DNA from: Bacteroidales bacterium
Lineage (GTDB): Bacteria > Bacteroidota > Bacteroidia > Bacteroidales > F082
Direction of reading: 5' to 3'
DNA length: 64,000 nt
NCBI GenBank assembly: GCA_017439405.1
Contig: JAFSJF010000037.1
Span: 81,023 to 145,022, forward strand
The notes beneath the pieces are model-generated. The model ran no database searches. It was not told the origin of the DNA and worked only from the letters and a program-made list of their open reading frames with translations. Shown in pieces: positions 11,401 to 19,124 of this stretch (positions are counted from its first letter, which is position 1; each line of letters starts with the position of its first letter). A program made the position numbers and the translations under genes.

Positions 11401-11674
11401 CCGCAGCATCACCGGTTTGGAGGAATGGGCCAACAGTGTGAGCCTCTTCCCGAATCCCGTGGAGCGTGGTGAAACCGTCACCCTTGGCCTGCCCGAGGTG
11501 GAGACGTTGCGTGCAACGTCTGTGGAAACCATCGATGCCCTTGGCATGGTGGTTGAGACGCACGGCCATGCGTCTCTGCAGCGAATCACCGCCCCGAAGG
11601 TGGCTGGTGTCTATACGCTGAGGATTACCGTGGAAGGGAAGGGGACGTGCTACAGGAAATTGGTGGTGCGATAA
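8423..11674 (+). CDS. T9SS-sorted multidomain surface protein
   Basis: 1083 residues. Signal peptide (about 1-31, ending MLEAQ), a PKD-like region (about 110-195), then a CAVDPNEIFGPDGFGD block (from 198) that opens a conserved repeat domain (about 200-385) found in very large Bacteroidota exported proteins. A cadherin-like unit (about 480-575), two short PKD-type linkers with GCDSI motifs, a Trp-rich GWNWWS module (about 700-866), a GAF-x-GEVRGSARLL module (about 880-960) and a T9SS type A C-terminal sorting domain (about 1005-1083; SLFPNPVERGE to YRKLVVR) follow. Last gene of the operon and its only member with a sorting domain, so probably surface-attached. Three palindromes are translated in frame near the C-terminus. 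Confidence 0.88.
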   Translation: MKAYYSTKIQHLIQLALVIMFVLPSLMLEAQSPNDPGIMRLDITNDRCNRGEGSAYLTVSTLYQSQMIITWFYEDFVTGENREEHDVLSIGNLHQGLVGVIVRSVSCNNIVFESFKYVENDSNEFNATITVTTNTQSCEVVSAELVVVPTGGMGPYTFEWETNFMTVYEPGYYSCKVWDSYNNECLAETIVSMEKLKCAVDPNEIFGPDGFGDEKMIAATQSISYTITFENDPEFATAPASRVEIEYPIPAEQRLASFRLGDFGFGQFVFTVPNNTSSYYQRLDVSDSLGVWVDVTAGIDVIHNKAFWIFQSIDPATGSEPQNSQLGFLLVNDDEGRGEGYVNYYISPADGLQTGDTTSAVATIVFDDNAPIATNVWTNMFDAAAPTSTIASTNIIETDSTNCIISFSSQDDMNGSGVHSIELFVSVNGAQYVSAGSYAYEAEVSYPLMNGLYYEFISIATDNVGNVEDFKTIPDATVDYGLAPSDITLSKYYFYENELVGSVVGELNTIDIGDVFTYQLVDGEGASDNSLFAISENKLVTNADFNCEERLDYSVRVRSTDVSNLYVEKTFDISMVKTNQTYDLDYEGDICQGENFFGYGWNINLLDSVPGTYTYTRHLQTTSGCDSIRTLTVRVHPEYLIPITDEIAYGEDYTLNGFNIVNPTIGIVYDTLYLHTTQGCDSIVSLTLTINPGVVNYIQTTNLTTGWNWWSCYVELDGIDGLNMLQEGLGTSGVTIKSQNDGYNSYLDGYGWYGSLGTLNNESSYQIRTATICEVQMTGSAISPDNHPITINPGWSWIGYPVSISLSLGEAFSGITPMTNDMLKSQNDGFASYLEGFGWYGALNTLNPGMGLMYKSFSNTSITFSYPTGGAKGNLKANQTTENNHWRPNLNAYADNMSVMAVVELDGNELQGENFELAAFANGEVRGSARLLYVEPLNRYMAFLTVAGDEATELRFALYNTETGDVETQSFASLQYETDAVVGSFAEPYVVSFRSITGLEEWANSVSLFPNPVERGETVTLGLPEVETLRATSVETIDALGMVVETHGHASLQRITAPKVAGVYTLRITVEGKGTCYRKLVVR
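11318..11345. repeat. Palindrome GTAGAGACGC/GCGTCTCTAC, in frame
   Basis: 13-bp perfect arms around a 2-base loop, read in frame as VETQSFASL. The same site, length and phase recur in the paralogues at 27826-27853 and 29707-29734. Confidence 0.9.
11502..11521. repeat. Palindrome AGACGTTGC/GCAACGTCT, in frame
   Basis: 9-bp perfect arms with a 2-base loop inside the sorting-domain coding region; translated as part of VETLRATSVE. Confidence 0.85.
11555..11576. repeat. Palindrome GAGACGCA/TGCGTCTC, in frame
   Basis: 8-bp arms with a 6-base loop, 34 bases after the previous palindrome; translated as part of VETHGHASLQ. The paralogue has the matching element at 29938-29965. Confidence 0.85.
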
Positions 11675-11682
11675 CGCTTTCT

Positions 11683-12468
11683 TTACTCCCAATTGGGCTT
11701 CCGCTTCTCGAAAAACGCCTTCATGCCTTCTTGTCCGGCCTTGGAGATGCGCTGGTTGGCGATGGCTACCGAGGTCTGCATGAAGACGGGGCTGTGGGGG
11801 TCGTCGGTGCCGGTGACCATGCGGAGCAGGCTCTTGCATTCGGCGATGGCATCGGGCGCGGCGTGCAGGAAATGGTCGATGTAAACGCGCTCGGTGTCAA
11901 TCATTTCAGCTTCATTGGCAACGATGTTTACGAGGCCGAATTCCTTGGCTTCGGCGGCGGTGAAACGGCGTCCGGTCAGCATCAGCTCCTTGGCGGCTGT
12001 GTGTCCGATTTTGCTTACCACGAAAGGCGAAATCGTGGCTGGAGTGATGCCCAAACGCACCTCGGAAAAGGCAAACTTGGTTTCCCTTTCGGCAATCACG
12101 ATGTCGGCAGCGGCAATGATGCCGTTGGCTCCGCCGATGCAGGCGCCATGCACATCCACGATGACCGCCTTGTTGCAGAAATGAATGGTCTGGAACAGTT
12201 TGGAAAGTTTTTGCGCGTCGGCAATGTTCTGGTTGTAACTGAAGCCCGCCATGTCCTTCATGTAGGCCAAGTCGGCACCAGCGCAGAAACATTTCCCATT
12301 GCCTTTCAAGATGATGACGCGGATGTCGTTGCGGCTGTTGAGCCAGTCGAAAGCCTCGGTCAGTTCGCGAATCAGCTCGGCATTCATGGCGTTGCGCACC
12401 TCGGGGCGGTCGAGGCTGACCCAAGCCATGCTTTCGCCCAATTGCACTTTTATCGTGTTGAAATCCAT
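11683..12468 (-). CDS. Crotonase family enoyl-CoA hydratase, methylglutaconyl-CoA hydratase-like
   Basis: 261 residues, usual crotonase length. CoA-binding and oxyanion-hole motifs are clear (CFCAGADLAYMKD, HGACIGGANGIIAAAD). The second catalytic Glu is kept in SEVRLGITPATISPFV. The first, usually the E of a GGGxEL motif, is replaced: the motif reads GGANGI. A GGGVGL plus SEVxLGLxPATISPYV pattern is typical of LiuC-type methylglutaconyl-CoA hydratases of leucine degradation, so that role is most likely, but no leucine-degradation neighbours are present. Single gene, converging on the T9SS gene (8 nt between stops). Confidence 0.85.
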   Translation of the reverse strand: MDFNTIKVQLGESMAWVSLDRPEVRNAMNAELIRELTEAFDWLNSRNDIRVIILKGNGKCFCAGADLAYMKDMAGFSYNQNIADAQKLSKLFQTIHFCNKAVIVDVHGACIGGANGIIAAADIVIAERETKFAFSEVRLGITPATISPFVVSKIGHTAAKELMLTGRRFTAAEAKEFGLVNIVANEAEMIDTERVYIDHFLHAAPDAIAECKSLLRMVTGTDDPHSPVFMQTSVAIANQRISKAGQEGMKAFFEKRKPNWE

Positions 12469-12774
12469 AGTTTTCAGTTTGAAGTTAGAAGTTTGCAGTT
12501 GTCAGTTTTGTGGTTATGAAAGTGCAATATTCGGGAAAAAATGCCAATCTGTCGCAATCATTCCGCAAAAAATGCGTTACTTTGCAGGCGGAACGGTTTT
12601 TGTGGCCTTTCCACCCGCCCCGAAGGAGGCGACGCTACAGTAACCGTAGGTAGCGACCTCTCCCCCTTTTGAGGGGGTAGGGGGCAGCACCCCGATAGGC
12701 ATCGGCTGCCACGGTTGTGACAGCCCTACGACTAAACAACTGAAAAACTGAATAACCGAACAACTGAAAAACAG
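12469..12774. other. Intergenic region with repeat element, divergent
   Basis: 306 bases between two divergent genes. It holds a stretch of loose AGTTTG/CAGTT repeats (12474-12515), a near-match to the -7 promoter box on the plus strand (TTACTTTG, 12577-12584), and a dispersed repeat (12640-12700) that recurs inverted near 37.4 kb, here with an extra C5/G5 hairpin (12662-12677). No gene seen. Confidence 0.7.
12640..12700 (+). repeat. Dispersed intergenic repeat, copy 1
   Basis: GTAACCGTAGGTAGCGACCT at 12640-12659 and GGCAGCACCCCGATAGGC at 12683-12700. Both segments recur in the same order on the opposite strand at 37411-37450, the second as an exact 18-bp match. Confidence 0.85.
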
Positions 12775-13236
12775 ATGGACGAAAACAACTTCAATAACGG
12801 ACTCGACGACCTCTTGAACATGTTCAAGAAAATGATGGAAAAACAAGACCTTGACGCCATCCCGGGCATCAATGAGGAACAGAAGGAGCAACTGAAGATG
12901 TTCCTCGAGGATTTCGACGAGCTGAAGAACGACATGAAAATCGAGATATACAAACTCGACCCCTTCACGAAGCAGATGGTAGGCATGGTGATGGGACAGC
13001 TGAAGAACTTCACGGGCGAGAGTCAACAGGTGCAAAACACCGTGCCACAGCATTCTACAATCAACAAGGAAAAACAGCTGACCGACATCCCCGGCACCAA
13101 CGAGAACCTCGAAGCCCAGCTTGCTGAAATCGACAAGCAACTCCGCAACCCCGACCTCAGCGACGACGACCTCAACCGCCTGCTCGACGAACGCAGTTCG
13201 ATAGTTGCCGAGTTGGGAGTTGGGAGTGCCAATTAA
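12775..13236 (+). CDS. Small acidic helical protein, unknown function
   Basis: 153 residues, no signal peptide, very rich in Asp, Glu, Lys, Leu and Met. Two predicted helical stretches (about 5-85 and 105-145) look amphipathic, and the C-terminal one has coiled-coil character (LEAQLAEIDKQLRNPDLSDD). The last residues (ELGVGSAN) are encoded by a GAGTTGGGAGTTGGGAGTG repeat, suggesting the stop region was altered by repeat insertion. Cytoplasmic by composition. 25 nt before the following barrel gene, so possibly co-transcribed. No family recognised. Confidence 0.65.
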   Translation: MDENNFNNGLDDLLNMFKKMMEKQDLDAIPGINEEQKEQLKMFLEDFDELKNDMKIEIYKLDPFTKQMVGMVMGQLKNFTGESQQVQNTVPQHSTINKEKQLTDIPGTNENLEAQLAEIDKQLRNPDLSDDDLNRLLDERSSIVAELGVGSAN

Positions 13237-13261
13237 ACACTTAAAAAATTCAACAATAACA

Positions 13262-13957
13262 ATGAAGAAAACCCTCCTTACCCTCATCGCCCTCATCGTT
13301 TCGGCGACCTCGTTTGCCCAACTGATCGCCAACAAGACCGACAAGAAAGTGACCGTCGGCTTCGACCTTTTCCATGACTTCCAGCTCAACAAGAGCGACT
13401 TCTGGGACGCACGTGCTTTCAATCAAGGTGTGGATTGGTACATCACCTACAACATCCCCTTGGGTGAAAGCTCAAAGCACACCGTGAGCATTGGTGCGGG
13501 AATGAGTCATCATAACTATTACTCTTTCAGCCAAATACTGAACCCCTATGCCGACACGCTGCAATACCTGCAATGCCGCGATCTGGAAAACTTCAAGCGC
13601 TTCAAGGTCAACGCCAACTATGTCGATATTCCGCTCGAATTGCGCTTTCGCATCAAGGACCAGTTCAAGATTGGCGTGGGCTTCAAGCTCGGCATTTTGG
13701 TCATGGGCAAGACGAAATACGTCGGCCCCGACTTCACCGAAGGAGAACTCCTTACGGGTGGCAATGGCAACATTGTCCATGTCAAAGACACCTACATCAA
13801 AAACCTTGAGCGATACAACTATTCGGTCACGTTGCGCGTAGGGTGGAAGTGGGTGAGTGCCTTTGCCGCCTACCAACTCAACCCCGTGTTTGAAGTCGGC
13901 CACAACGCGCCCGTCATCCACCCGCTCTCAGTGGGCATTGCCATTGCGCCGTTCTGA
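13262..13957 (+). CDS. Outer-membrane beta-barrel-like protein
   Basis: Start chosen at ATG 13262, giving a signal peptide MKKTLLTLIALIVSATSFAQ; an upstream GTG in frame would add 19 residues that hide it. The mature 211 residues alternate polar and hydrophobic residues and end in VGIAIAPF with a C-terminal Phe, as expected for an outer-membrane barrel recognised by BAM. Resembles the small porin-like barrels (PF13568 group) common in Bacteroidota. Its stop overlaps the queG start by one base (TGATG), so translation is coupled. Confidence 0.75.
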   Translation: MKKTLLTLIALIVSATSFAQLIANKTDKKVTVGFDLFHDFQLNKSDFWDARAFNQGVDWYITYNIPLGESSKHTVSIGAGMSHHNYYSFSQILNPYADTLQYLQCRDLENFKRFKVNANYVDIPLELRFRIKDQFKIGVGFKLGILVMGKTKYVGPDFTEGELLTGGNGNIVHVKDTYIKNLERYNYSVTLRVGWKWVSAFAAYQLNPVFEVGHNAPVIHPLSVGIAIAPF

Positions 13958-14886
13958 TGGCTTCCCTGTCACAATGGATTGTAACCGAGGCCGAAAACCT
14001 CGGTTTCGACGCTTGCGGCATCGCCCGTGCGACAGCCTTGGAAAAGGAATCGGCATACGTTGAGCAATGGCTTGAAAACCAGCACGAAGGCGAAATGAAC
14101 TACCTTAACCGCAACAAGGAGAAACGCTACGACCCGCGCCTCTTGGTGGAAGGCACACGGAGCATAGTCACGGTGCTTTTCAACTACTACCCCAAACAAA
14201 AGCTGAATGAAGACGACAACTTCAAAATCGCGAAATATGCCTATGGCTCCGACTATCACGATGTCTTGAAGCGGAAGATGCGCCGTCTTCTGGAGCGTGT
14301 TGAAGCCCAAACGGGAAAGCTCGAAGGCAGTCGCGTTTTTGTGGATTCGGCACCCGTGCTCGATCGCGCTTGGGCCGTGCGTTGCGGACTTGGATTCATT
14401 GGCAAAAACACCGCTTTGATTCACCCCAAAAAAGGCTCGTTTTTCTTCATTGGACACCTGTTTTTGCCCTTGGACTTGACCGAAACCGGCCAAGAGCTGA
14501 CCAACCGCTGCGGACGCTGCACGCGGTGCATAGACGCTTGTCCCACAGGGGCTTTGGAGGCTTCCTTCCGCATCGATGCGCGCAAATGCATTTCTTACTT
14601 GACCATCGAATACCGCGGCTCTCTTGACGGACTTGACCAAAAAACGTTCAGGAATTGGATTTATGGCTGCGACATCTGCCAAGACGTTTGTCCCTACAAC
14701 CGATTTTCGCTGCCTAACTGCGAGCCGGAATTCCAGCCTTCCTTAAAGCTCCTGAGCATGACGAAAACCGATTGGAAAAACTTGGATCAGGCTGGTTTTG
14801 AGGCACTTTTCAAGCATTCGGCCGTGCAACGCGCAGGATTTGAGGGCCTGAAACGAAACATCGGGTTTATCTCAAAGGAGAGTTGA
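13957..14886 (+). CDS. queG: Epoxyqueuosine reductase
   Basis: 309 residues. Catalyses the last step of queuosine synthesis in tRNA, reducing epoxyqueuosine with cobalamin and two 4Fe-4S clusters. The cluster Cys motifs are complete: CGRCTRCIDACPTGAL (about 185-200) and CDICQDVCPYN (about 233-243). The N-terminal cobalamin-binding part includes VDSAPVLDRAWAVRCGLGFI. Length is slightly short of E. coli QueG because the C-terminal HEAT-like tail is reduced. Coupled to the upstream barrel gene by a one-base overlap; its 3' end overlaps the converging barrel gene by 20 bases. Confidence 0.95.
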   Translation: MASLSQWIVTEAENLGFDACGIARATALEKESAYVEQWLENQHEGEMNYLNRNKEKRYDPRLLVEGTRSIVTVLFNYYPKQKLNEDDNFKIAKYAYGSDYHDVLKRKMRRLLERVEAQTGKLEGSRVFVDSAPVLDRAWAVRCGLGFIGKNTALIHPKKGSFFFIGHLFLPLDLTETGQELTNRCGRCTRCIDACPTGALEASFRIDARKCISYLTIEYRGSLDGLDQKTFRNWIYGCDICQDVCPYNRFSLPNCEPEFQPSLKLLSMTKTDWKNLDQAGFEALFKHSAVQRAGFEGLKRNIGFISKES

Positions 14887-15511
14887 TGTTGTAGGTCAGC
14901 GTGAACTGAATCACCTTGTTGTAGGAATGGTCGAGCCAATACTGCGGCGTCGGGTTGGTCTGCATGGGCGTGAGGGAATACATCATGCGAGCGCCCAGCC
15001 CCCAATGGTCGGTGAAAGCGAAATGCAGCCCGAAATTGCCCGTGACAGAAAAGAAATTCAGCTTCCACAGCGCATTGGAAGAATCTATTTCCCCACGGTG
15101 TTTCAACAGGAAATCCAAACTGAGACCCGCCTCCAGGGTCAGGAAATCCAACGACTTGCCATTGATGTTGAAGTATCCCAAATCATAGTTCAGCATCAGA
15201 GGGATCTCGGCATAATGCAGGCGAAGGTCATATTCATGGTAGCCATACTCGACCACTTCCTTAACGGAGGAATGGGCACCCATTTGCGTGTATTTCAGTT
15301 CCATTTGTGCGGCAAAATGATTAGAGACGGGCAGGTTGACGTATCCTCCGGCAGTCAACCCCGCCTTGTGGAATCCATAATACCTGTCGCCGTCCACCTG
15401 CGAGAAGGTGGCTCCGGCAATGAGACCCGCATTGAACGACTGTGCCCAAGCCGATTTGGTAGCCGTCAGCATCGCAAACAACATCAGAAGCAAAAGTGGT
15501 TTTTTAATCAT
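14867..15511 (-). CDS. Porin-family outer-membrane beta-barrel protein
   Basis: 214 residues from ATG 15511, giving signal peptide MIKKPLLLLMLFAMLTATKSAWAQ. The mature part matches the PF13568-type barrel: FNAGLIAGATFSQVDGDRYYGFHKAGLTAGGY at the start, then alternating strands (LPVSNHFAAQMELKYTQ, LRLHYAEIPLMLNYDL, WGLGARMMYSLTP) and an N-terminal Gly-rich motif typical of the family. Located 11 nt after mltF on the same strand, so the two form an operon. Role unknown. Confidence 0.85.
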   Translation of the reverse strand: MIKKPLLLLMLFAMLTATKSAWAQSFNAGLIAGATFSQVDGDRYYGFHKAGLTAGGYVNLPVSNHFAAQMELKYTQMGAHSSVKEVVEYGYHEYDLRLHYAEIPLMLNYDLGYFNINGKSLDFLTLEAGLSLDFLLKHRGEIDSSNALWKLNFFSVTGNFGLHFAFTDHWGLGARMMYSLTPMQTNPTPQYWLDHSYNKVIQFTLTYNINSPLR

Positions 15512-15522
15512 AAGACTGGTTT

Positions 15523-16950
15523 TCAGTTGAATATGGCTTTGTAATGATAATATCTTTCTATGACTTCCTCCACAAAACGATAGGTTTCGGAGCCGCGTAG
15601 ATAACCTGCCCGGCAACAAGTGTCGTTGTAGTACTGAGCCTTCGACTTGTTGAGGATGAAGAAGTCCACGTTGTCGTCCCAGACATCGGGCGCCATGCCG
15701 TATTTCTCTGCAAGTCGTTGAGCGTCATACACATGGCCAAGACCGGCATTGTAGGCTGCCAAGACGAACTTTACACGTTGGGTGCTGTCGGTCACACGGC
15801 TTTCGAGGCAGTTGTCCAGGTGCTTGATGAGTTTGCCGCCGGCTTCAATCTGCTCTTCGGGCGACGAGTTGTAATCGACTTCATAGCGTTCCATGACGAC
15901 GGGCATGAGCTGCATCAGGCCGAAAGCGCCCTTCTCGCTCTCCAAGTCGAGCCTGAATTTCGACTCTTGGTAGATGAGCGAGGCCAACAATTGCCAGTCC
16001 CAACCGATTTTCTTGGCCGTCTTCTTGATGGCTTTGTCGAACTCAGAGAGGCCGTTCTTTTTCCCTTCGGAGTTGGAAGCCGGTGTCTTGCTTTTGTTGA
16101 CGTATTTGTTCATCACACGGCGCAAATGCCGTTGCTCGATGCTTTCAATCCAGCTGTTGATGGCGAGCAGCAGCGAGGAGTCGGTGTCCCCTCCCTTGAG
16201 TGCCCAGCCGATGGGGTGCTCGACGCTGACCGCCAAGTTCATGTCAAGCCCTCGGGTGTCGGACGAGGTCATTTTGGCCAAATACTCCTCCACCACGGCG
16301 TAGTCTATCAGGCCCGATGCGACCGCTTGCACCAATTCCATGCTGCTGAGGGAGTCGTTTTCCAAGATGAAAACCGTGTCGCCGATGTTCTCGGAGAGGT
16401 TCCCCAGCACCCTGACTGCCTGACTCCCTTTGCTAACGGCCACCGTTTTCCCAGCCAAATCGAGAGGCGAGCGAAGCAGTTGGTTTTCAACCTCGTTTTC
16501 CGTTGACATGGCGTTCCATCCTTTGGGCATCCTTTGCACCAGAATCCATCGTTCGGAAAGGATGGGGCTGGTCATTTGATAGCGTTTCTTCATCTCCTTG
16601 GTGAGGCCGATACCGGTAGCCACCACGTCAACCTTGCATGAGTCAAGCAGGGCAAAGCAGGAATCCGGATTGTCGTTCACCAGCATTTCCAGCTTCAGGT
16701 GATAATTGTCGCAGAAATCGCTAAGCAGCTCATATTCGAAACCCGTCGGCTTGGCATTGTACACGTTGTAATTGATGGCTCCACAATTGGTGACGGCCAC
16801 GAGCACCCCTTTTTCGATCAGCCGTTCAAGACGATTCAGCGTGTCGGCTTCCATTTCCGGCTCCTCGCTTGGGATAGGGTCGTTCTTGCACGTCGTCGAT
16901 GCAAGAACAAGCAACGACAACACCATGATTACTGACAATCTTTTCGCCAT
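15523..16950 (-). CDS. mltF: Membrane-bound lytic murein transglycosylase F-like lipoprotein
   Basis: 476 residues from ATG 16950 (MAKRLSVIMVLSLLVLASTTC), a lipoprotein-type signal with Cys at residue 21; longer upstream reading is not needed. Residues about 45-260 are a periplasmic solute-binding (SBP_bac_3) domain; residues about 300-465 are an SLT lysozyme-like domain with the catalytic Glu in LIYQESKFRLD and the GAFGLMQLMP and AAYNAGLGHV motifs. Cleaves peptidoglycan to 1,6-anhydro-MurNAc products. Divergent from the acyltransferase, with a shared promoter region (minus-strand -7-like TATTTTTA near 16965-16972). Confidence 0.92.
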   Translation of the reverse strand: MAKRLSVIMVLSLLVLASTTCKNDPIPSEEPEMEADTLNRLERLIEKGVLVAVTNCGAINYNVYNAKPTGFEYELLSDFCDNYHLKLEMLVNDNPDSCFALLDSCKVDVVATGIGLTKEMKKRYQMTSPILSERWILVQRMPKGWNAMSTENEVENQLLRSPLDLAGKTVAVSKGSQAVRVLGNLSENIGDTVFILENDSLSSMELVQAVASGLIDYAVVEEYLAKMTSSDTRGLDMNLAVSVEHPIGWALKGGDTDSSLLLAINSWIESIEQRHLRRVMNKYVNKSKTPASNSEGKKNGLSEFDKAIKKTAKKIGWDWQLLASLIYQESKFRLDLESEKGAFGLMQLMPVVMERYEVDYNSSPEEQIEAGGKLIKHLDNCLESRVTDSTQRVKFVLAAYNAGLGHVYDAQRLAEKYGMAPDVWDDNVDFFILNKSKAQYYNDTCCRAGYLRGSETYRFVEEVIERYYHYKAIFN

Positions 16951-17029
16951 TCGGGTAGGTTTTGAAGCGGTAAAAATACTAAAAAAACAATTTGGCAGAA
17001 AAAAACGGATTGGTTTTTGCAGAAATATG

Positions 17030-17037
17030 TACTTTTG
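17030..17037 (+). promoter_or_regulatory. -7 promoter box for acyltransferase
   Basis: TACTTTTG matches the Bacteroidota TAnnTTTG -7 element, with TTG at 17010-17012; 22 bases before the ATG. Confidence 0.65.
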
Positions 17038-17059
17038 TATCTTCATTTCGCGATTGAAA

Positions 17060-18349
17060 ATGGCCAAGAAAATACAAGACTCAGACCTCCTATATTCCTT
17101 GTTGTTGCCTTACGTGAATTGGCACACGCGCCGCGCCTATCGCCGGTTTGAGGTGCATGGCAAGGAAAACCTGCCCCATGACTGTGCCACGATTTTCGGA
17201 GTGAACCACAGCAACACACTGATGGACGCTTTGGTGCTTTTGTCTTCGGACAACATCAGGAAGGTGTTCATCGCGCGAGGCGACATCTTCAAGAACCCCA
17301 TTGTGGCCAAGCTCCTGACTTTCTTCCGCATCCTTCCCATTTTCCGCATCCGCAACGGTGTGGCTGCCGTTCGCCAGAACGACGAATCGCTCAACAAGGC
17401 CGTTGACGTGCTCCACGACCATGTTGACCTTTATCTCTTCCCCGAAGGCACCCATCGCACCAAGCACTCGCTGATGCGCATGGGCAAGGGCTTGTTCCAC
17501 ATCGCCGTGGACGCCAACAAGCAGTTTGGCGACCAAAGTCCGGTCTATATCATCCCCACTGCCATAGAGTATGGCGACTATTTCCGTTTCCGGAGCACCG
17601 CCTTGATCAATTTCGGCGAGCCCATCAACGTGACGGAGTTCCTGAAGCAAGCCAACGAGGAAAACGAGGCCGTCGCCATCAACAAGCTCAAGGACATGCT
17701 CGGAGTTGAGATCTCAAAGCTGTTTACCTACATTCCTGATGACGAGGACTATGATGCCATATGGGAAATCGTGAAGATGAAAAACGAGAAACGTGTCGGT
17801 GGATTGTACCAGAAAATGCTTCGCAACCGCAAAACGGTGGAGAACGTGTTGAGATACAAGGAAGAACATCCTGATGAGGCCCAAAGGCTTTTCGTGCGCG
17901 TGAATCGTTTTGCCCAAGAGCGTGTGCGTCAGAGGGTTTCCGTCACCTCCACGGCGAAAAAATACCCTTTGCTCAATTCCTTGTGGAAAATCCTGCTGCT
18001 TTTGCTCGGACTTCCCTATTTCGCGGCCTCGGCGGCAGCCAATTTCCCCGTTTGGCTCAGCACCCTGATCATCAGAGGCAGGCTGAAGGATCCCGCCTTT
18101 GGCAATACCGTCAGCTTTGGCGTTGAGTTTGTGCTTTTCCCCATCATTTTCATTGTCGGCACGGTGCTGATGTTCTGTAAGTTGCCATGGCTTTGGGCCT
18201 TGGGCGGCACCGTGTTGCTCCATTTCTCCTATGTCTTTTTCGTCGATTACTGCGAGCTGCTCCGCCGCTGTGTCTCGGATGTGCGCTGGAGTTTCAAGAG
18301 AAAGCTTAAGAGGCAATTTAAGGAACTGAATCTGAACAAGTTGTTTTAA
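17060..18349 (+). CDS. Lysophospholipid acyltransferase (PlsC-type)
   Basis: 429 residues from ATG 17060. Acyltransferase signature motifs are present: NHSNTLMD (NHx4D, about 50-57) and FPEGTHR (about 128-134), with IFRIRNGVAAVRQND between. This family transfers acyl chains to lysophosphatidic acid or related lysolipids at the inner membrane. It is much longer than PlsC (about 240): the extra C-terminal 190 residues hold a charged linker and hydrophobic segments (about 310-340 and 355-395), as in glycerol-3-phosphate acyltransferase-like proteins of Bacteroidota. 19 nt before the metallophosphoesterase gene. Confidence 0.88.
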   Translation: MAKKIQDSDLLYSLLLPYVNWHTRRAYRRFEVHGKENLPHDCATIFGVNHSNTLMDALVLLSSDNIRKVFIARGDIFKNPIVAKLLTFFRILPIFRIRNGVAAVRQNDESLNKAVDVLHDHVDLYLFPEGTHRTKHSLMRMGKGLFHIAVDANKQFGDQSPVYIIPTAIEYGDYFRFRSTALINFGEPINVTEFLKQANEENEAVAINKLKDMLGVEISKLFTYIPDDEDYDAIWEIVKMKNEKRVGGLYQKMLRNRKTVENVLRYKEEHPDEAQRLFVRVNRFAQERVRQRVSVTSTAKKYPLLNSLWKILLLLLGLPYFAASAAANFPVWLSTLIIRGRLKDPAFGNTVSFGVEFVLFPIIFIVGTVLMFCKLPWLWALGGTVLLHFSYVFFVDYCELLRRCVSDVRWSFKRKLKRQFKELNLNKLF

Positions 18350-18368
18350 CAATAAACCAATATATACC

Positions 18369-19079
18369 ATGTCACAACGTTGGATCATCCCCGACATTCA
18401 CGGATGCGCAAAAACCCTCAAGGTGCTGTTGGAAAACCAACTCAGGATTACCAAACATGACCAAATCTACTTTTTGGGCGACTACATCGACCGCGGCCCC
18501 GACGGGAAGGGTGTCATCGACTATCTCATGCAGCTGCAAAACGAGGAATACGAGGTGCATTTCCTGAAAGGCAACCACGAGGACATGTGCGTGAAGGCCT
18601 TCGAGGCCGACCAGAAGAAGAAGCTCTTCGGCGGGAAGCACTTGGAACAGAAGGAATGGGAGGCCGTGGGAGCCAAAAACACCTTGGAAAGCTTCGGCGT
18701 GAAACATCCGCGCGAGATTCCGCAGCTCTACATCGACTGGATGAACGCCTGCCTGCCCTACATCGAGCTGGAGGAATACATCATCGTCCATGCTGGCATG
18801 AACTTCAAGATAGACAACCCCTTTGAGGACACACGAAGCATGATGTGGACACGTAATTTCAAGGTGGATTTCAGCAAGTCGCGCGGCAAGAAAATCGTCC
18901 ACGGACACATCCCCGTCGATTACAGCTTTATGACTTTGGTCATCGAGAACAACGAAGCCTATGATTTTGTCGCTTTGGACAATGGCGTATTCGTCACCGA
19001 CAAGCCAGGCATGGGCAATTTGATGGCTTTCAATCCCGATACGAAACAGCTTGTGGCGCAGTCGAACATGGATTTTTGA
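18369..19079 (+). CDS. Metallophosphoesterase, serine/threonine phosphatase-like
   Basis: 236 residues. All calcineurin-like motifs are visible: DIHG (about 9-12), GDYIDRGPDG (about 37-46), KGNHEDM (about 70-76), HAGM (about 140) and HGHIPV (about 178-183); these bind two metal ions. Closest to the bacterial PrpA/ApaH group, which dephosphorylate proteins or hydrolyse diadenosine tetraphosphate. The substrate cannot be told from sequence. Likely co-transcribed with the acyltransferase. Confidence 0.88.
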   Translation: MSQRWIIPDIHGCAKTLKVLLENQLRITKHDQIYFLGDYIDRGPDGKGVIDYLMQLQNEEYEVHFLKGNHEDMCVKAFEADQKKKLFGGKHLEQKEWEAVGAKNTLESFGVKHPREIPQLYIDWMNACLPYIELEEYIIVHAGMNFKIDNPFEDTRSMMWTRNFKVDFSKSRGKKIVHGHIPVDYSFMTLVIENNEAYDFVALDNGVFVTDKPGMGNLMAFNPDTKQLVAQSNMDF

Positions 19080-19124
19080 TTTTTATCGAAAACGGATTTC
19101 GCGGATTTTCACAGACTCGCCGTT

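Noticed and set aside
13205-13261. Upstream extension of the 13.3-kb barrel protein
   Set aside because: Adds 19 residues before a textbook signal peptide and overlaps the previous gene; ATG 13262 is preferred.
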